DNA from: Peribacillus frigoritolerans
Lineage (GTDB): Bacteria; Bacillota; Bacilli; Bacillales; DSM-1321
Direction: 5' to 3'
Length of the DNA stretch: 64,000 nucleotides
Assembly (NCBI RefSeq): GCF_001636405.1
Contig: NZ_KV440950.1
Span: 4,072,778-4,136,777 of the forward strand
Below, piece by piece: positions 36,916 to 47,688 of this stretch. Both the position numbers and the translations under genes were made by a program. Under the pieces are notes generated by a model. It was given only the letters and a program-made list of their open reading frames with translations. It had not been told where the DNA came from and ran no database searches. Each line of letters opens with the position of its first letter. Within the stretch, counting starts at the first letter, position 1.

Positions 36916-37824
36916 TTATTTTCTTCCGATAATTTCCACTTCTGTTTCCATTTCAACTTCAAATTTATCATATACAGTATCCTTCACATGCTGTATCAAG
37001 GCTTGAACATCCGCTGCACTTCCATTACCTGTATTAACGATGAAGTTCCCGTGCATCGGAGAAATCTGAGCTCCGCCAATAGAATGTCCCTTCAGGCCTG
37101 CATTCTCGACCAATTTACCAGCATGGTGTGGAAGTGGATTCCTAAATATGCTCCCGGCACATGGAAGATTATATGGCTGGGTATCTTTACGATAATTCTT
37201 GTTATTTTGCATTCTTTCAACGATTTCGGTTTTATCCCCCTCTGTCAATTGAAAAATTGCTTCCAGTACGATACCAGGTCTTTTCTTCTGAAGCAGAGAA
37301 GTTCGATAAGAAAACTCCATTTCCTCTTTCGAAAGCCAAGCTAGAGTTCCATCTTCAAAAAGAACATGTGCCTGCTTGAGGATTTCACTCATATCGGAAC
37401 CATGTGCACCAGCGTTCATATAGACCGCTCCGCCGACGGAACCAGGAATCCCACTGGCAAATTCCAATCCTGCATATCCTTTTTTACTGATTTGTACGGA
37501 GAGGCTGACAAGTGATACCCCAGCTCCTGCTTTGATCTCCGTCCCATTTATCTCGAGATGATCAAGTCCTCTACCCAATTTAAGCACGGCACCTTCAATT
37601 CCGCCATCACTGACCAGCAGGTTCGAGCCCCTGCCGATCACCCTCCACGGCATCCCATTTTCTTTGATGACCTGCATCGTTTTTTCTATATTTTCAATGG
37701 ATGACGGCATGATGAATAAATCAGCCGGCCCCCCAATTTTCATAGTTGTATGATTTGCAAGCGGTTCCTGTTCAAGAACTTTGCCGATTTTCATTTCAGT
37801 TAATTGCTTTATCACATTATCCAT
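36916..37824 (-). CDS. murB: UDP-N-acetylmuramate dehydrogenase (UDP-N-acetylenolpyruvoylglucosamine reductase)
   Basis: A 302-residue type II MurB flavoenzyme that reduces the enolpyruvyl group to form UDP-MurNAc. FAD-binding is marked by [14 protein letters not shown] and [15 protein letters not shown], and the catalytic serine by CAGSIFRNP at about residue 230. The ATG at 37824 lies seven bases after AAGGAGG. In B. subtilis murG precedes it; here a terminator and a promoter candidate occupy that place, so murB may start a separate transcript. Confidence 0.95.
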   Translation of the reverse strand: MDNVIKQLTEMKIGKVLEQEPLANHTTMKIGGPADLFIMPSSIENIEKTMQVIKENGMPWRVIGRGSNLLVSDGGIEGAVLKLGRGLDHLEINGTEIKAGAGVSLVSLSVQISKKGYAGLEFASGIPGSVGGAVYMNAGAHGSDMSEILKQAHVLFEDGTLAWLSKEEMEFSYRTSLLQKKRPGIVLEAIFQLTEGDKTEIVERMQNNKNYRKDTQPYNLPCAGSIFRNPLPHHAGKLVENAGLKGHSIGGAQISPMHGNFIVNTGNGSAADVQALIQHVKDTVYDKFEVEMETEVEIIGRK

Positions 37825-37967
37825 GATAAACCTCCTTGTTGTTCCAAAATTCCAAGTTATAATTTTCATTTCCTCTTCCATGAGGTCACTTATATTACAA
37901 GATTAATAACGCCTTTTTAGCAGAAAAATGAACAGAAGCAAGCCCCAGTACGGCCTAACCCTCTTAT

Positions 37968-37997
37968 ACTATAGTCTAAACAAAGACGTATTGCCAA
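37968..37997 (-). promoter_or_regulatory. Candidate sigma-A promoter for murB-divIB
   Basis: TTGGCA (37992-37997) and TATAGT (37968-37973) on the minus strand with an 18-base spacer, about 145 bases upstream of murB and downstream of the spoVE terminator. It would allow vegetative expression of murB and the genes after it, independent of spoVE. Confidence 0.55.
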
Positions 37998-38117
37998 TAT
38001 TTATTGTGGATTCTCCAACATTCATACATGGTAATATTTAAGCGGCATTTCATTTATTTCTAAATTTCGGCAATCCCCCCCAAAAAAATCGTTTTTCCTG
38101 GAAGGGTTTTCAACGAA
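37998..38117. other. Gap between spoVE and murB, no gene
   Basis: The 356 bases between spoVE and murB contain a terminator, a promoter candidate and no open frame resembling murG in any frame. Nothing else was recognised. Confidence 0.7.
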
Positions 38118-38159
38118 AAAAAAGGGGAGCCCTGCGTTTAACAGGACTTCCCTTTTGCC
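38118..38159 (-). terminator. Terminator of spoVE
   Basis: Minus strand AAAAGGGAAGTCCTG, short loop, CAGGGCTCCCCTTTTTTTT. It lies about 20 bases after the spoVE stop and separates it from murB. Confidence 0.92.
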
Positions 38160-38180
38160 AAACCACATTTTTTACTTATT

Positions 38181-39281
38181 TCAGAACCTCGAATATCGGC
38201 TAATATTCAGGAGCACCCCAATCGCCATCAGCATGAGCGTCAGCGATGAACCGCCATAACTTAAGAGGGGCAAGGTGATACCCGTAACCGGCATAAGTCC
38301 CGTTACCACTCCTATATTGATCATCACTTGAATGGCTACCATCGCAATGATTCCCACCGCTACAAGGCTCCCGTATAAATCAGGGGCACCAAGTGCGATA
38401 CGAATGCCCCGCCAAAGCATTAGCGCAAATAATAAAATGACAAGAGATCCCCCGATGAAGCCAAGTTCCTCGGAAAGTATGGCAAAAATGAAATCAGTCT
38501 GCGGTTCGGGTAAATAGAAAAACTTTTGGCGGCTTTGCCCGAGCCCCAATCCGAACAATCCCCCTGGCCCGATTGCATAAAACGATTGAATCATCTGAAA
38601 TCCACTGCCCAAAGGGTCTTCCCATGGATCCAGAAAAGACGTGATCCTTTTTATCCGGTAAGGCGCTGACAAAATCAGACCGATAAAACCCGCTACCCCA
38701 ATTAGCCCCAAGCCGACAAAATGACTGATTCTTGCCCCGGAAATAAAAATCATGACAATGCACGTTCCAACCATTACCGTTCCCGTTCCAAGGTCTGGCT
38801 GTAACATGATCAAACCAAATGCCAAAAACACTAAACCCAAGGATGGAAGCATCCCTTTTTTAAAGGAGGTGATCAGCTTTTGCCGTTCTGATAAAAACTT
38901 AGCTAAAAAAGCGATCATCGCCAGCTTCATGAACTCAGAGGGTTGGACCGAAAAAGCACCTACACCAATCCAGCTCCTCGAACCATTTCTCGCCATCCCT
39001 ATACCTGGTACAAGCACAGCCAGTAACATAATGAAACAAATGATGATAAGGATTTTGGCCCATGTCCTCCACGTCCAGTAATCCACATTCATGATGAAAA
39101 ACATGGCTATGACACCGACGCAGGCAAAAAGCAACTGCCTTTTAGCAAAATAAAACGAATCATCAAATTTATATGTTGCCCAAATGGCACTCGCGCTGTA
39201 AACCATGATTAATCCAACAGTCAAAAGACTTAAGGTGACGATAATGAGAATGAGATCAGGATTCGATTTTTTTAATGGCAC
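38181..39281 (-). CDS. spoVE: Stage V sporulation protein E, SEDS glycosyltransferase (lipid II polymerase)
   Basis: A 366-residue SEDS protein with about ten transmembrane helices, clearly closer to SpoVE than to FtsW of Bacillus (LIMVYSASAIWATYKFDDSF, YFAKRQLLFA). Conserved SEDS residues lie in RNGSRSWIGVGAFSVQPSEFMKLAMI, LLQPDLGTGTV-like and the C-terminal LPLLSYGGSS. It builds spore cortex peptidoglycan with SpoVD. The GTG at 39281, spaced seven bases from AGAGGTGG, gives the B. subtilis length; an ATG two codons earlier is too close to the ribosome site. It is flanked by terminators on both sides. Confidence 0.93.
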   Translation of the reverse strand: MPLKKSNPDLILIIVTLSLLTVGLIMVYSASAIWATYKFDDSFYFAKRQLLFACVGVIAMFFIMNVDYWTWRTWAKILIIICFIMLLAVLVPGIGMARNGSRSWIGVGAFSVQPSEFMKLAMIAFLAKFLSERQKLITSFKKGMLPSLGLVFLAFGLIMLQPDLGTGTVMVGTCIVMIFISGARISHFVGLGLIGVAGFIGLILSAPYRIKRITSFLDPWEDPLGSGFQMIQSFYAIGPGGLFGLGLGQSRQKFFYLPEPQTDFIFAILSEELGFIGGSLVILLFALMLWRGIRIALGAPDLYGSLVAVGIIAMVAIQVMINIGVVTGLMPVTGITLPLLSYGGSSLTLMLMAIGVLLNISRYSRF

Positions 39282-39357
39282 GGACATCCACCTCTAGGAA
39301 GTTTTTAGCCTACGAATATAAACATCAGTGCTTATTGCTTGTCAGCACTTTAGTCAA

Positions 39358-39391
39358 AAAAAAAGCGATAACGGCTCATTATCGCTTTTTT
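39358..39391 (-). terminator. Terminator between murD and spoVE
   Basis: Minus strand AAAAGCGATAA, short loop, TTATCGCTTTTTTTT, about 45 bases past the murD stop codon. Confidence 0.92.
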
Positions 39392-39438
39392 TCATGGTGT
39401 CAACGTAGAAGCAGGTTCACTTCTCTCTGCGAAAGCTC

Positions 39439-40791
39439 TTACTTAAGTTTATGCACGGCCTCCATAAACATGTCTCCTCTTTGCTCAAAAGTTTTATATT
39501 GATCCCAGCTTGCACAAGCCGGGGAGAGAAGAATACAGTCGCCTTCATTTGATAATTCAAATGCAGCCGGTACGGCCTTTTCTACATTATCGACACGTTT
39601 TATATTCGCTATTCCTATTTCTTTGGCTACCCGTTCAATTTTTTCCGCCGTTTCGCCAAAAGTTATCACGGCTTTGACATTTTTCATCGCCGGTTTCAAC
39701 TCATCAAATTCATTTCCGCGATCCAGACCGCCTGCCAATAAGATGACCGGTTCCGTAAAGGATGTTAACGCTTTGGACGCTGCAAGAATGTTCGTCGCTT
39801 TCGAATCATTATAAAATTTACGGTTATCGATCGTTGCCACGAACTGCAGACGGTGCTCCACACCATAAAATGTTTTCAATACAGTCTGAATGGCTTCATT
39901 AGCTACACCCTTAAGCTTGGCCGCTGAGATGGCGGCGAGTACATTTTCCAAATTATGCTTCCCGGGAAGGGCTATCTCTGAAACTTCAATGATTTTTTCC
40001 CCTCGGAAACAGGCGGCACCATCTTCCACATAGGCTCCATTCTCATGTTTCACTTCAGCTGAAAATGGTACAAGTTGTGCCTTGGTCTCTTTCGCCATGG
40101 ATAAAACAAGATCTTGATCTGCATTATAAATCATGAAATCTGATGCTATTTGATTTTTCGTGATGGCAGCTTTTGCTTCGACATATTCCTGTTTGGAACT
40201 GTGATAATCCAAATGTGCATCATATAAATTTGTCACGATTGAGATTTCAGGACGAAATTCGTCTATTCCCATTAACTGAAACGATGATAATTCTATGACG
40301 ATCGAGTCATCTGGTTTTGCATGTTCAGCAACACCAGATGCCACTGTCCCGATATTACCGGCAATCAGCGGGGATTTTTCACCGGACTTCAACATTTCGT
40401 ATATCAATGTTGTCGTGGTCGTTTTCCCATTTGTACCAGTGATTCCTATGAAAGGTGCTTCACTTATCTGGTAGGCCAGTTCAACTTCCGTGATAACAGG
40501 AATCCCTTTTTCCAATGCCCCTTTTACGATAGGGTTCCGATAGGGGATTCCCGGATTTTTCACGATCAGCTCGAACCCCTCATCCAGAAGCTCGATTGGA
40601 TGACTGCCGCAGATGACTTTGATACCCTGTTCAAGAAGTCCTTGCGCCTCAGGATTTTCCGATAATGGCTTCATGTCATTAACCGTCACGAAAGCACCTA
40701 ATTTATGTAGAAGCGAAGCTGCCATCACTCCGCTTTTTGCCAAACCCAATACTAATATCTTTTTCTCTGAATACTTTGCAGTCTCTTTCAA
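39439..40791 (-). CDS. murD: UDP-N-acetylmuramoyl-L-alanine--D-glutamate ligase
   Basis: A 450-residue Mur ligase. N-terminal Rossmann-like domain ([16 protein letters not shown]), central ATPase domain with [18 protein letters not shown] at about residue 117, and C-terminal domain with [15 protein letters not shown] and [19 protein letters not shown]. It adds D-glutamate to UDP-MurNAc-L-Ala. The start is a TTG immediately after the mraY stop, with AGAGGTG upstream, so translation is probably coupled. Confidence 0.96.
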   Translation of the reverse strand: MKETAKYSEKKILVLGLAKSGVMAASLLHKLGAFVTVNDMKPLSENPEAQGLLEQGIKVICGSHPIELLDEGFELIVKNPGIPYRNPIVKGALEKGIPVITEVELAYQISEAPFIGITGTNGKTTTTTLIYEMLKSGEKSPLIAGNIGTVASGVAEHAKPDDSIVIELSSFQLMGIDEFRPEISIVTNLYDAHLDYHSSKQEYVEAKAAITKNQIASDFMIYNADQDLVLSMAKETKAQLVPFSAEVKHENGAYVEDGAACFRGEKIIEVSEIALPGKHNLENVLAAISAAKLKGVANEAIQTVLKTFYGVEHRLQFVATIDNRKFYNDSKATNILAASKALTSFTEPVILLAGGLDRGNEFDELKPAMKNVKAVITFGETAEKIERVAKEIGIANIKRVDNVEKAVPAAFELSNEGDCILLSPACASWDQYKTFEQRGDMFMEAVHKLK

Positions 40792-41769
40792 TTATATCCA
40801 CACCTCTAAATAGATTCCGAGTACCGCACACAGCAGCCCCACTGTCCAGAAAGTGACGACGACACGCCATTCCGACCAGCCGGAAAGCTCATAATGGTGG
40901 TGAAGCGGACTCATTTTAAATATACGTTTACCAGTCGTTTTAAAAGATCCTACCTGAAGGATGACCGAGAGCGTTTCAATGACGAAGACTCCGCCAATGA
41001 TTACCAGGAGGATTTCAAGCTTCGTTAACAAGGCGATGGTTGCGATCGCTCCCCCAAGGGCCAAGGAACCCGTATCCCCCATGAAAACCTTTGCCGGGTG
41101 TGCATTGAATACCAAGAATCCGAGTACTGCACCGACAACCGCCACCGAAAAAATGGCGACATCATATTGTGACTGACTCCAGGCCAAAATGGCAAAAGCA
41201 CCAAAGGCAATGGCTGATGTCCCTGAGACAAGTCCATCAAGCCCATCCGTCAAATTGACGGCATTCGAAAAGCCTACCAGCCAGAATATAACGATGAACA
41301 GATAAAACCAGCCAAAATCAAAAGCAAAGTCAGTGCCTGGAATCGTCAATTCAGGATTAAAACGGTCTGTCTGCTTGAATACGAAGTAAAAGATGACCGA
41401 AATCACAATTTGTCCAAGCAGTTTTTGCTTGGAAGTCAGTCCCAGGTTACGCTTCATGACCACTTTGATGAAATCATCAAGGAAACCTAATAAACCAAAA
41501 CCTAAAGTAACGAATAATAATAAATACGTTTCGGTTGAAGGTGCCGAAAATTTCAAAGTCATGACTAGTGTAGCGATGGTAACAGATAATAATATGACCA
41601 AACCGCCCATGGTGGGTGTTCCCGTTTTTTTCAAATGCGATTGCGGGCCTTCTTCCCTAATACTTTGCCCGAATTTCAATCTTCTTAAAAACGGGATGAA
41701 AATCGGCGAAAGAAGAACGGTTACTAAAAACGCCACCAAAATCGTATAAAAAATCACTTGTTCCAACAT
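40792..41769 (-). CDS. mraY: Phospho-N-acetylmuramoyl-pentapeptide transferase
   Basis: A 325-residue integral membrane enzyme with about ten helices that makes lipid I from UDP-MurNAc-pentapeptide and undecaprenyl phosphate. Conserved elements: [20 protein letters not shown], the aspartate-rich NLTDGLDGL loop (about residue 172), [10 protein letters not shown] and the C-terminal [15 protein letters not shown]. Abuts murD without a gap and lies 90 bases after murE. Confidence 0.97.
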   Translation of the reverse strand: MLEQVIFYTILVAFLVTVLLSPIFIPFLRRLKFGQSIREEGPQSHLKKTGTPTMGGLVILLSVTIATLVMTLKFSAPSTETYLLLFVTLGFGLLGFLDDFIKVVMKRNLGLTSKQKLLGQIVISVIFYFVFKQTDRFNPELTIPGTDFAFDFGWFYLFIVIFWLVGFSNAVNLTDGLDGLVSGTSAIAFGAFAILAWSQSQYDVAIFSVAVVGAVLGFLVFNAHPAKVFMGDTGSLALGGAIATIALLTKLEILLVIIGGVFVIETLSVILQVGSFKTTGKRIFKMSPLHHHYELSGWSEWRVVVTFWTVGLLCAVLGIYLEVWI

Positions 41770-41859
41770 TCCTTATTCCCTCATTCCTAACACAATTCAA
41801 ATATTAAATTCTGCTTGATGTCTTTTCCTATTTTGTTGCAGGTCAATTTCAGCGTTGGT

Positions 41860-43332
41860 TCAAACTGAACCCAAACGACTTTGAATCGCCTTTTCCGCTT
41901 CTTCACGGTCATCGAAGTGAAGCACTTCGTCACCGACCAATTGATAGGTTTCATGTCCTTTTCCAGCAATTAATATAACGTCGCCCTCTTCCGCCTTGGA
42001 AACTGCGTAAGCTATTGCCTGCCTGCGGTCTTCAATAACCGTATATTCTTTGCCTGCTACACCAGCTTCCATATCCCGGAGAATCTGGGCAGCATTTTCA
42101 CTGCGTGGATTATCCGAAGTGAAGATCGGGTCAGTCGCCAAGCTGCATGCAATTTGCGCCATGATTGGACGCTTTGTCTTGTCTCGGTCCCCGCCGCAGC
42201 CCACTATCACGTAAATTTTCTTTTTAGCAAACTCACCAACAGTCTTCAGAACATTTTCCAAACTGTCCGGAGTATGGGCATAGTCAACAATGACCGGGAA
42301 GTCCTGATTCGCTGAAATGAGCTCAAAACGGCCTGCAACACCTTTTATATCCTCGATGGATCTAATTGTCTCATCCAGATCGTTACCGGCACACAAAGCA
42401 GCAGAGATGGCAGAGAGTACATTATAAACACTGAATTTACCAATTAGCTTCAGCTGAATGTATCGCTCTTCTTTACCTGCTGTCAAGGTGAACGATGTGC
42501 CATTTGCATCAATTTTTATATCTTTGGCCCTGATATCCGCTTCATTGTCTATGCCGTATGTAACGACTGTAGCGGCAGTCGCCTTAATGAAATCGGCAGT
42601 TGCCTCATCATCAGCATTAAGCACAGCATATTTAGGGCGATTTTCTATGTAAGCATTGCCAAGCTGTGAGAAAAATAAGGATTTTGCCTGCCTGTATCTG
42701 TCCATGGTTTTATGAAAATCCAAATGATCCTGTGTGAGATTCGTAAAGACGGCAATATCATAATCACAGCCATGGACGCGCCCAAGCTCAAGTGCATGCG
42801 ATGAAACCTCCATAATGGCCGTGGAGACGGATGTTTCGGCCATTTCATGAAAAGCCTTCTGCAGTGTAACGCTATCTGGCGTCGTATTCTTGGTTTCATA
42901 TACCGTATCGGCGATTTTTGTATACATCGTGCCAATCAAGCCTGTTTTTTCATGTCGATCCTCGAAAATCTTTTCCAATAAGTGACTGGTCGTCGTCTTT
43001 CCATTCGTTCCTGTAATTCCGATCAAGCGCATCTTTTGAGTCGGATGGCCATAAAATGCATCGGCAAGAACCGCCATCGCCCTGCTCGAATCCCTGACTA
43101 CGATCACGGGAACATCGAGGTCAAGCGGCCTTTCGGCAATGACTGCTGCAGCTCCATGCTCTACAGCAAGTTGGGCAAAATCATGACCATCGACTGTATA
43201 ACCTTTTATACAAACAAATAAACTTCCGTCTATGACTTTACGGTTATCATTTTCAATGGAGGTGATTTCAGGATTTTCTCCTTCATACGTAAATAAGGAG
43301 TGTAAATAAGATAGTAATTTGTGAAGCTTCAT
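41860..43332 (-). CDS. murE: UDP-N-acetylmuramoyl-tripeptide synthetase, meso-diaminopimelate type
   Basis: A 490-residue Mur ligase. ATPase motif [18 protein letters not shown] at about residue 107, carbamylated-lysine region and the DNPR motif ([14 protein letters not shown] near 405) that marks specificity for meso-diaminopimelate. It adds mDAP to UDP-MurNAc-L-Ala-D-Glu. It begins a new unit, as a terminator separates it from spoVD upstream. Confidence 0.96.
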   Translation of the reverse strand: MKLHKLLSYLHSLFTYEGENPEITSIENDNRKVIDGSLFVCIKGYTVDGHDFAQLAVEHGAAAVIAERPLDLDVPVIVVRDSSRAMAVLADAFYGHPTQKMRLIGITGTNGKTTTSHLLEKIFEDRHEKTGLIGTMYTKIADTVYETKNTTPDSVTLQKAFHEMAETSVSTAIMEVSSHALELGRVHGCDYDIAVFTNLTQDHLDFHKTMDRYRQAKSLFFSQLGNAYIENRPKYAVLNADDEATADFIKATAATVVTYGIDNEADIRAKDIKIDANGTSFTLTAGKEERYIQLKLIGKFSVYNVLSAISAALCAGNDLDETIRSIEDIKGVAGRFELISANQDFPVIVDYAHTPDSLENVLKTVGEFAKKKIYVIVGCGGDRDKTKRPIMAQIACSLATDPIFTSDNPRSENAAQILRDMEAGVAGKEYTVIEDRRQAIAYAVSKAEEGDVILIAGKGHETYQLVGDEVLHFDDREEAEKAIQSRLGSV

Positions 43333-43437
43333 TTTTCCATCCCTCTCAACTTAATTTGAGGATTCATTATATGTGATTAGCCTTGGCTTGTCGAGAAACC
43401 AATTTCAATTATACGGGGTTATCCCGACTCCGTAAAC

Positions 43438-43468
43438 AAAGCGGCTGATGAATCTTCAGCCGCTTTAA
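43438..43468 (-). terminator. Terminator between spoVD and murE
   Basis: Minus strand AAAGCGGCTGA, seven-base loop, TCAGCCGCTTT followed by GTTT. The T tract is short, so read-through is likely. Confidence 0.7.
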
Positions 43469-43490
43469 CTATTCATATATTATATTATAC

Positions 43491-45413
43491 TTATTCTGTA
43501 TTTTCGCCAAGATAAATTCTTATTGTAGAGCCTTGTTTTACTTTAACACCTGGATCTGGGGCTTGATTTATGACTTTATCCCCATTTCCGGCAATATCAA
43601 GCTTAAGGTCGATGAGCTGGGTTTGCAATTCTTTTTTGCTGAGACCCACGACGTCTGGTACCTCGACCATGACGGGATCCGTCCAGACCGTCTCCTTCTC
43701 AATCTGGTTTTTCCTTGGCTTGACGCCCATGGCCCTAAGTGAATCCTCCATGATATTCCCAACGATCGGTGCGGCAACGACCCCGCCGAATTGTACCGTT
43801 CCTTTCGGATTATCCACAGCTATATAAACGACGATTTGCGGATCATCCGCTGGAGCGACACCAATGAATGAGAGAATATAATTATTTTCAAGGTATCTGC
43901 CATTTTCAGCTTTTTGGGCTGTACCCGTTTTCCCGCCGACGCGGTACGACTCCACGAATGCTCCTTTGCCGCTTCCTTGGGCGACAACGGATTCAAGCGC
44001 TTCCCGGACTTTCTTCGAGGTTGCTTCTGAAATCACCTTTTTCTTCGCCTGAGGGGTCTTTCGCATCAGCACTTCCCCATTTTTTGGATTCACGAGTTCC
44101 TTCGCGATATATGGTGTATACAAAGTCCCGCCATTCACGGCTGCCGATACCGCTGTCACCTGCTGAATGGGCGTTACGGCTACACCTTGTCCAAACGCAG
44201 TAGTTGCCTGCTCAACCGGACCCACTCGATCCATGTTGAACATGATTCCTTTTCCTTCTCCGGTTAAATCAATTCCCGTCTTTTGACCAAAACCGAAATC
44301 ATTTATATATTTAAACAGCTTGTCTTTACCAAGCCGGTTCCCTAATTCCACAAAACCCGGGTTACATGAGTTCTCGACCACTTCAAGAAAAGTTTGATCG
44401 CCATGTCCTCCGCTTTTCCAGCAATGCAGCGTTGATCCTGACACTTCCACATGTCCGGAATCATAAAAATGTTCCTTTTGTAAGTCGACCTTCCCTTCCT
44501 CAAGCGCTGCAGCAAGCGTGATGATCTTAAAAGTCGATCCTGGTTCATATATACTCCAAACTGGTAAATTACGATTATACACTTCCGAGGGGACATTTTG
44601 AAAATTGGCAGGGTCGAAGGTTGGCCTGCTGGACATTGCCAATATTTCCCCGGTGTTCGGGTCCATTGCAATGGCAATTATACCATCGGGATCATATGTC
44701 GCCTCCGCATTATCGAGCTCCCTCTCCACAATTGTCTGGATTTTGCTATCGATGGTCAGCTTCAAATTATCACCATCAACAGGGGGCTTATAGTCATCGG
44801 CCATATTCTCAAGCCTTTTCCCTTTCGCATCGGAGTAAAATTTAACGAATCCTTTTTCCCCGCTTAGTTCCTTATCATAAGACAATTCAATACCCATCAA
44901 CCCTTGATTGTCAGAGCCTGTAAAGCCAAGAACATGTGAAAGGTATTCACCAAATGGGTAATGGCGCTTTGAATCTTCAGCGATGTATACGCCCTTTATC
45001 CCTAATGCTTTAATTTCCTTCGCCTTTTCGTGAGATATCTTTCTGCCTTCCGGAATTCTGACGCTCATCGCCTGTTTCGTTAACCATTGATAAGCCTTTT
45101 CCTTTGTCATATCCAATATTGAAGCAAGCTGTTCCGCCGTCTCCCCAGGATTCTCAATCTGTCTAGGTATGACATAGACTGTTGGCGCAGATATATTCGT
45201 TGCCAGCTCGACACCATTCCGATCAAGGATTTCTCCTCGTTTGGCTTCAAAAGGAATATTCCTGCTCCAGGAATCTTTAGCCAGCCCCGTCAACTTATCC
45301 CCTAGATAAAACTGTACAATTCCCAATCGGATATCAATGATAAAAAAAACAACGATACCGATCGCCAATGCGATTGCCAGCCGTTTTCGGACAGTAACAT
45401 TCGAAACACGCAA
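43491..45413 (-). CDS. spoVD: Stage V sporulation protein D (class B penicillin-binding protein)
   Basis: A 640-residue class B PBP: short cytosolic tail, transmembrane helix at about residues 13-33, PBP dimerisation domain, transpeptidase domain with EPGSTFKIITLA (SxxK), an SCN triad and VGGKTGTAQ (KTG), and one C-terminal PASTA domain (VPDVVGLSKKELQTQ). It cross-links spore cortex with SpoVE. The start is a TTG (MRVSNVTVRKRLA when initiated) seven bases after GGAGGTG; the longer frame to 45608 overlaps the pbpB terminator and does not align. Confidence 0.95.
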   Translation of the reverse strand: MRVSNVTVRKRLAIALAIGIVVFFIIDIRLGIVQFYLGDKLTGLAKDSWSRNIPFEAKRGEILDRNGVELATNISAPTVYVIPRQIENPGETAEQLASILDMTKEKAYQWLTKQAMSVRIPEGRKISHEKAKEIKALGIKGVYIAEDSKRHYPFGEYLSHVLGFTGSDNQGLMGIELSYDKELSGEKGFVKFYSDAKGKRLENMADDYKPPVDGDNLKLTIDSKIQTIVERELDNAEATYDPDGIIAIAMDPNTGEILAMSSRPTFDPANFQNVPSEVYNRNLPVWSIYEPGSTFKIITLAAALEEGKVDLQKEHFYDSGHVEVSGSTLHCWKSGGHGDQTFLEVVENSCNPGFVELGNRLGKDKLFKYINDFGFGQKTGIDLTGEGKGIMFNMDRVGPVEQATTAFGQGVAVTPIQQVTAVSAAVNGGTLYTPYIAKELVNPKNGEVLMRKTPQAKKKVISEATSKKVREALESVVAQGSGKGAFVESYRVGGKTGTAQKAENGRYLENNYILSFIGVAPADDPQIVVYIAVDNPKGTVQFGGVVAAPIVGNIMEDSLRAMGVKPRKNQIEKETVWTDPVMVEVPDVVGLSKKELQTQLIDLKLDIAGNGDKVINQAPDPGVKVKQGSTIRIYLGENTE

Positions 45414-45491
45414 AAACAGGCACCTCCATTTCATACATGCTTCAATATATGCTTGTCTACTCGATGCTAGACTAGAAACTTTGAAAGAAAC

Positions 45492-45521
45492 AAAGAGGGA
45501 ATCCATTTGGATCCCCTCTTT
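45492..45521 (-). terminator. Hairpin just after pbpB
   Basis: Minus strand AAAGAGGGGATCC, four-base loop, GGATTCCCTCTTT followed by GTTTC. It begins five bases after the pbpB stop. A weak T tract suggests partial termination before spoVD. Confidence 0.7.
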
Positions 45522-45525
45522 ATCT

Positions 45526-47688
45526 TCACTCTGTTTTCTCTTTTGTCGGTATATCTTCACCAGCCCCATCAGGCTGGGATAATTCAATATTGAAGGTTTC
45601 CCCTTCATTTACCTTTTTCCCGGCCTTAAGACTCTGTTTACTCACGTATCCAGTACCTTCGGTTTTCAGATCCAGTTTTGCAACCTTAGCCAATTTCATG
45701 ACATCGCGCAAGGACCATCCCTTCATGTCAGGGACTTTCATTTCGCCTTCCGTCCTGAGGATTATCTTTTCACCTTGTAAGAGTACACTCCCCGCTTTCG
45801 GGGATTGGTCGAGCACTTTACGTCCACTTCCGATCATACTTACATCATAACCAAGTTCCTTCAGTTCTGTAACAGCTGAACTCTCGGTTTGATTCGTATA
45901 GTCTTTAATTTTATTTGCTTTTTGTTTTTTAACTTCAGAAGGTTTTATGTTTAGATATTGCAGGCTATTTTGCATGACAGGATTGAAAATCTCTGACAAT
46001 GGATCAGCCCCAACATAAGATACACCTAACTTGGGCTGCTTGACCGCCACATACATGACCAACTGCGGATCATCTTTTGGAGCCATTCCTAAAAAGGAGA
46101 ACACATAGTTATTTTTCCCTTCTAAATATCTGCCTGTCGGACCCGCAATTTGTGCAGTACCGGTTTTCCCCGCTACTTGATATCCATCAATGGCATATTT
46201 TTTCCCTGTTCCTTTTTTCGCGGAAATTACCGTTTCCAAATAATCACGTACTTGTTTTGCAGTTTCTGCCGAAATCGGTTGCCCTGTCACTTTAGGCTTG
46301 GTCGTTTTCAAAATTTTTCCGGTATCCTGATCGGAAATGCTTTTTATCACGTACGGCCGCACCATTTTTCCGTCATTGGCTATTGCGGATGCAGCTTGGA
46401 TTTGTTGAATCGGTGTAACGGTCGAACCCTGTCCAAAGGAGGTAGTCACTTTTTCAAGCTTATACTTGTATTGAATTTTACCGGTTATCTCGTTTGGCAG
46501 GTCAATTCCCGTTTTTTTATCAAATCCGAACTTAGTCAAATACTCACGGAACGTATCGGCTCCTATTTTATCCATTGCAAGTGTGGCAAAAGCGACGTTC
46601 GAGGAACGTTGAACCCCTTCCAGAAAGGTCATGCTCTTTCCTCTTTCGATTCCGCTATGATCCCCGATTTTACCCGATCCGGCTTTGTAGGTTCCTGCAA
46701 CAAAGCTTTCATTCGGATTAAAGACCCCTTCCTCAACAGCCGCGGCAAGGGTGAATGTTTTCATGGTTGAACCCGGTTCGAAGGTTTCTTCAATTGCCAG
46801 GTTACGCCATGTATCCGTTAGCCCGACTTTCGTTGTCGGATGGAAGGTGGGCCTTTGCCCCATCGCCACAATCTCCCCCGTTTTGGGATTGGAGACAATC
46901 GCTATGATTTGTTCGGGATCATATTTTTCCTGCACTTTGCTCATCGAGTCTTCCAAGAATGTTTGTATTTTCTTGTCGATCGTAAGCATGACATCATTGC
47001 CATTATCAGGAGCAACGACCTTTTCCTTCTTATCCGGTAAGAGGAAACCCCATGAATCACTGTCATATGTCAGCTTCCCATCCGTTTCCTGCAATTCTTT
47101 ATTGAGGTACCTTTCGATGCCGAACTTACCAGCCATTTCTCCCGTTTCTTCATCCTTTTCTACATAGCCAATCAGATGGGAGGCGAAAATCCCATTCGGA
47201 TAAAAACGTTTATTCGTCCTTCCGAATGTAATTCCCGGCAGTTCCAATTTTTCTATTTTCTGCTTGACGACCTGAGTCAAATCCTTGCCGGCACTGCCAA
47301 ACTCCACTTGGTATGCCTTTTCTTTCGTAAGTCTTTCATAGATGTCCTGTTCATCCATGTCGATATATTTAGCAAGCTCATTCGCGGTCTTCTCCGGATC
47401 CTTGACATGCTCCGGCTCCTTTTCACTAAGTACTGCCCTTAAGATATAGGAGGAAGTATCTTCGGCGATGACTTCACCTTTTGTATCGAGTATGCTTCCC
47501 CTTTTTGCTTCTATGACCTGTTTTTTTTCATATTTCTTGTCGATTTTCGAAGCCAGTACCTCCCCGCCAGCTGTACCCGTCACCTGAATATACAAAAAGC
47601 GGCAGACTAAAACAAAAAAGAGCAGGCCGAATAAGAAGAATAATCCGGCTGCCCCATGCTTCATATTTTTTTGTTTCTGCATTATCAC
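45526..47688 (-). CDS. pbpB: Penicillin-binding protein 2B (division transpeptidase)
   Basis: A 720-residue class B PBP for septal peptidoglycan cross-linking. One N-terminal transmembrane helix (AAGLFFLFGLLFFVLVCRFLY), dimerisation domain, transpeptidase motifs EPGSTMKTF (SxxK), RSSNVAF (SxN) and VAGKTGTAQIAG (KTG), then two PASTA domains and an acidic tail. The start is either GTG at 47688, overlapping the ftsL stop, or ATG two codons later; the GTG start matches the B. subtilis MIQ-type N-terminus. Confidence 0.96.
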   Translation of the reverse strand: MIMQKQKNMKHGAAGLFFLFGLLFFVLVCRFLYIQVTGTAGGEVLASKIDKKYEKKQVIEAKRGSILDTKGEVIAEDTSSYILRAVLSEKEPEHVKDPEKTANELAKYIDMDEQDIYERLTKEKAYQVEFGSAGKDLTQVVKQKIEKLELPGITFGRTNKRFYPNGIFASHLIGYVEKDEETGEMAGKFGIERYLNKELQETDGKLTYDSDSWGFLLPDKKEKVVAPDNGNDVMLTIDKKIQTFLEDSMSKVQEKYDPEQIIAIVSNPKTGEIVAMGQRPTFHPTTKVGLTDTWRNLAIEETFEPGSTMKTFTLAAAVEEGVFNPNESFVAGTYKAGSGKIGDHSGIERGKSMTFLEGVQRSSNVAFATLAMDKIGADTFREYLTKFGFDKKTGIDLPNEITGKIQYKYKLEKVTTSFGQGSTVTPIQQIQAASAIANDGKMVRPYVIKSISDQDTGKILKTTKPKVTGQPISAETAKQVRDYLETVISAKKGTGKKYAIDGYQVAGKTGTAQIAGPTGRYLEGKNNYVFSFLGMAPKDDPQLVMYVAVKQPKLGVSYVGADPLSEIFNPVMQNSLQYLNIKPSEVKKQKANKIKDYTNQTESSAVTELKELGYDVSMIGSGRKVLDQSPKAGSVLLQGEKIILRTEGEMKVPDMKGWSLRDVMKLAKVAKLDLKTEGTGYVSKQSLKAGKKVNEGETFNIELSQPDGAGEDIPTKEKTE

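Noticed and set aside
45414..45608. N-terminal extension of spoVD by 65 codons
   Set aside because: It runs back through the pbpB terminator and into pbpB; TTG at 45413 has GGAGGTG and matches the SpoVD N-terminus.
46150..46770. 206-codon plus-strand open frame opposite pbpB
   Set aside because: Antisense to a well-supported gene, no ribosome site and no recognisable domain.
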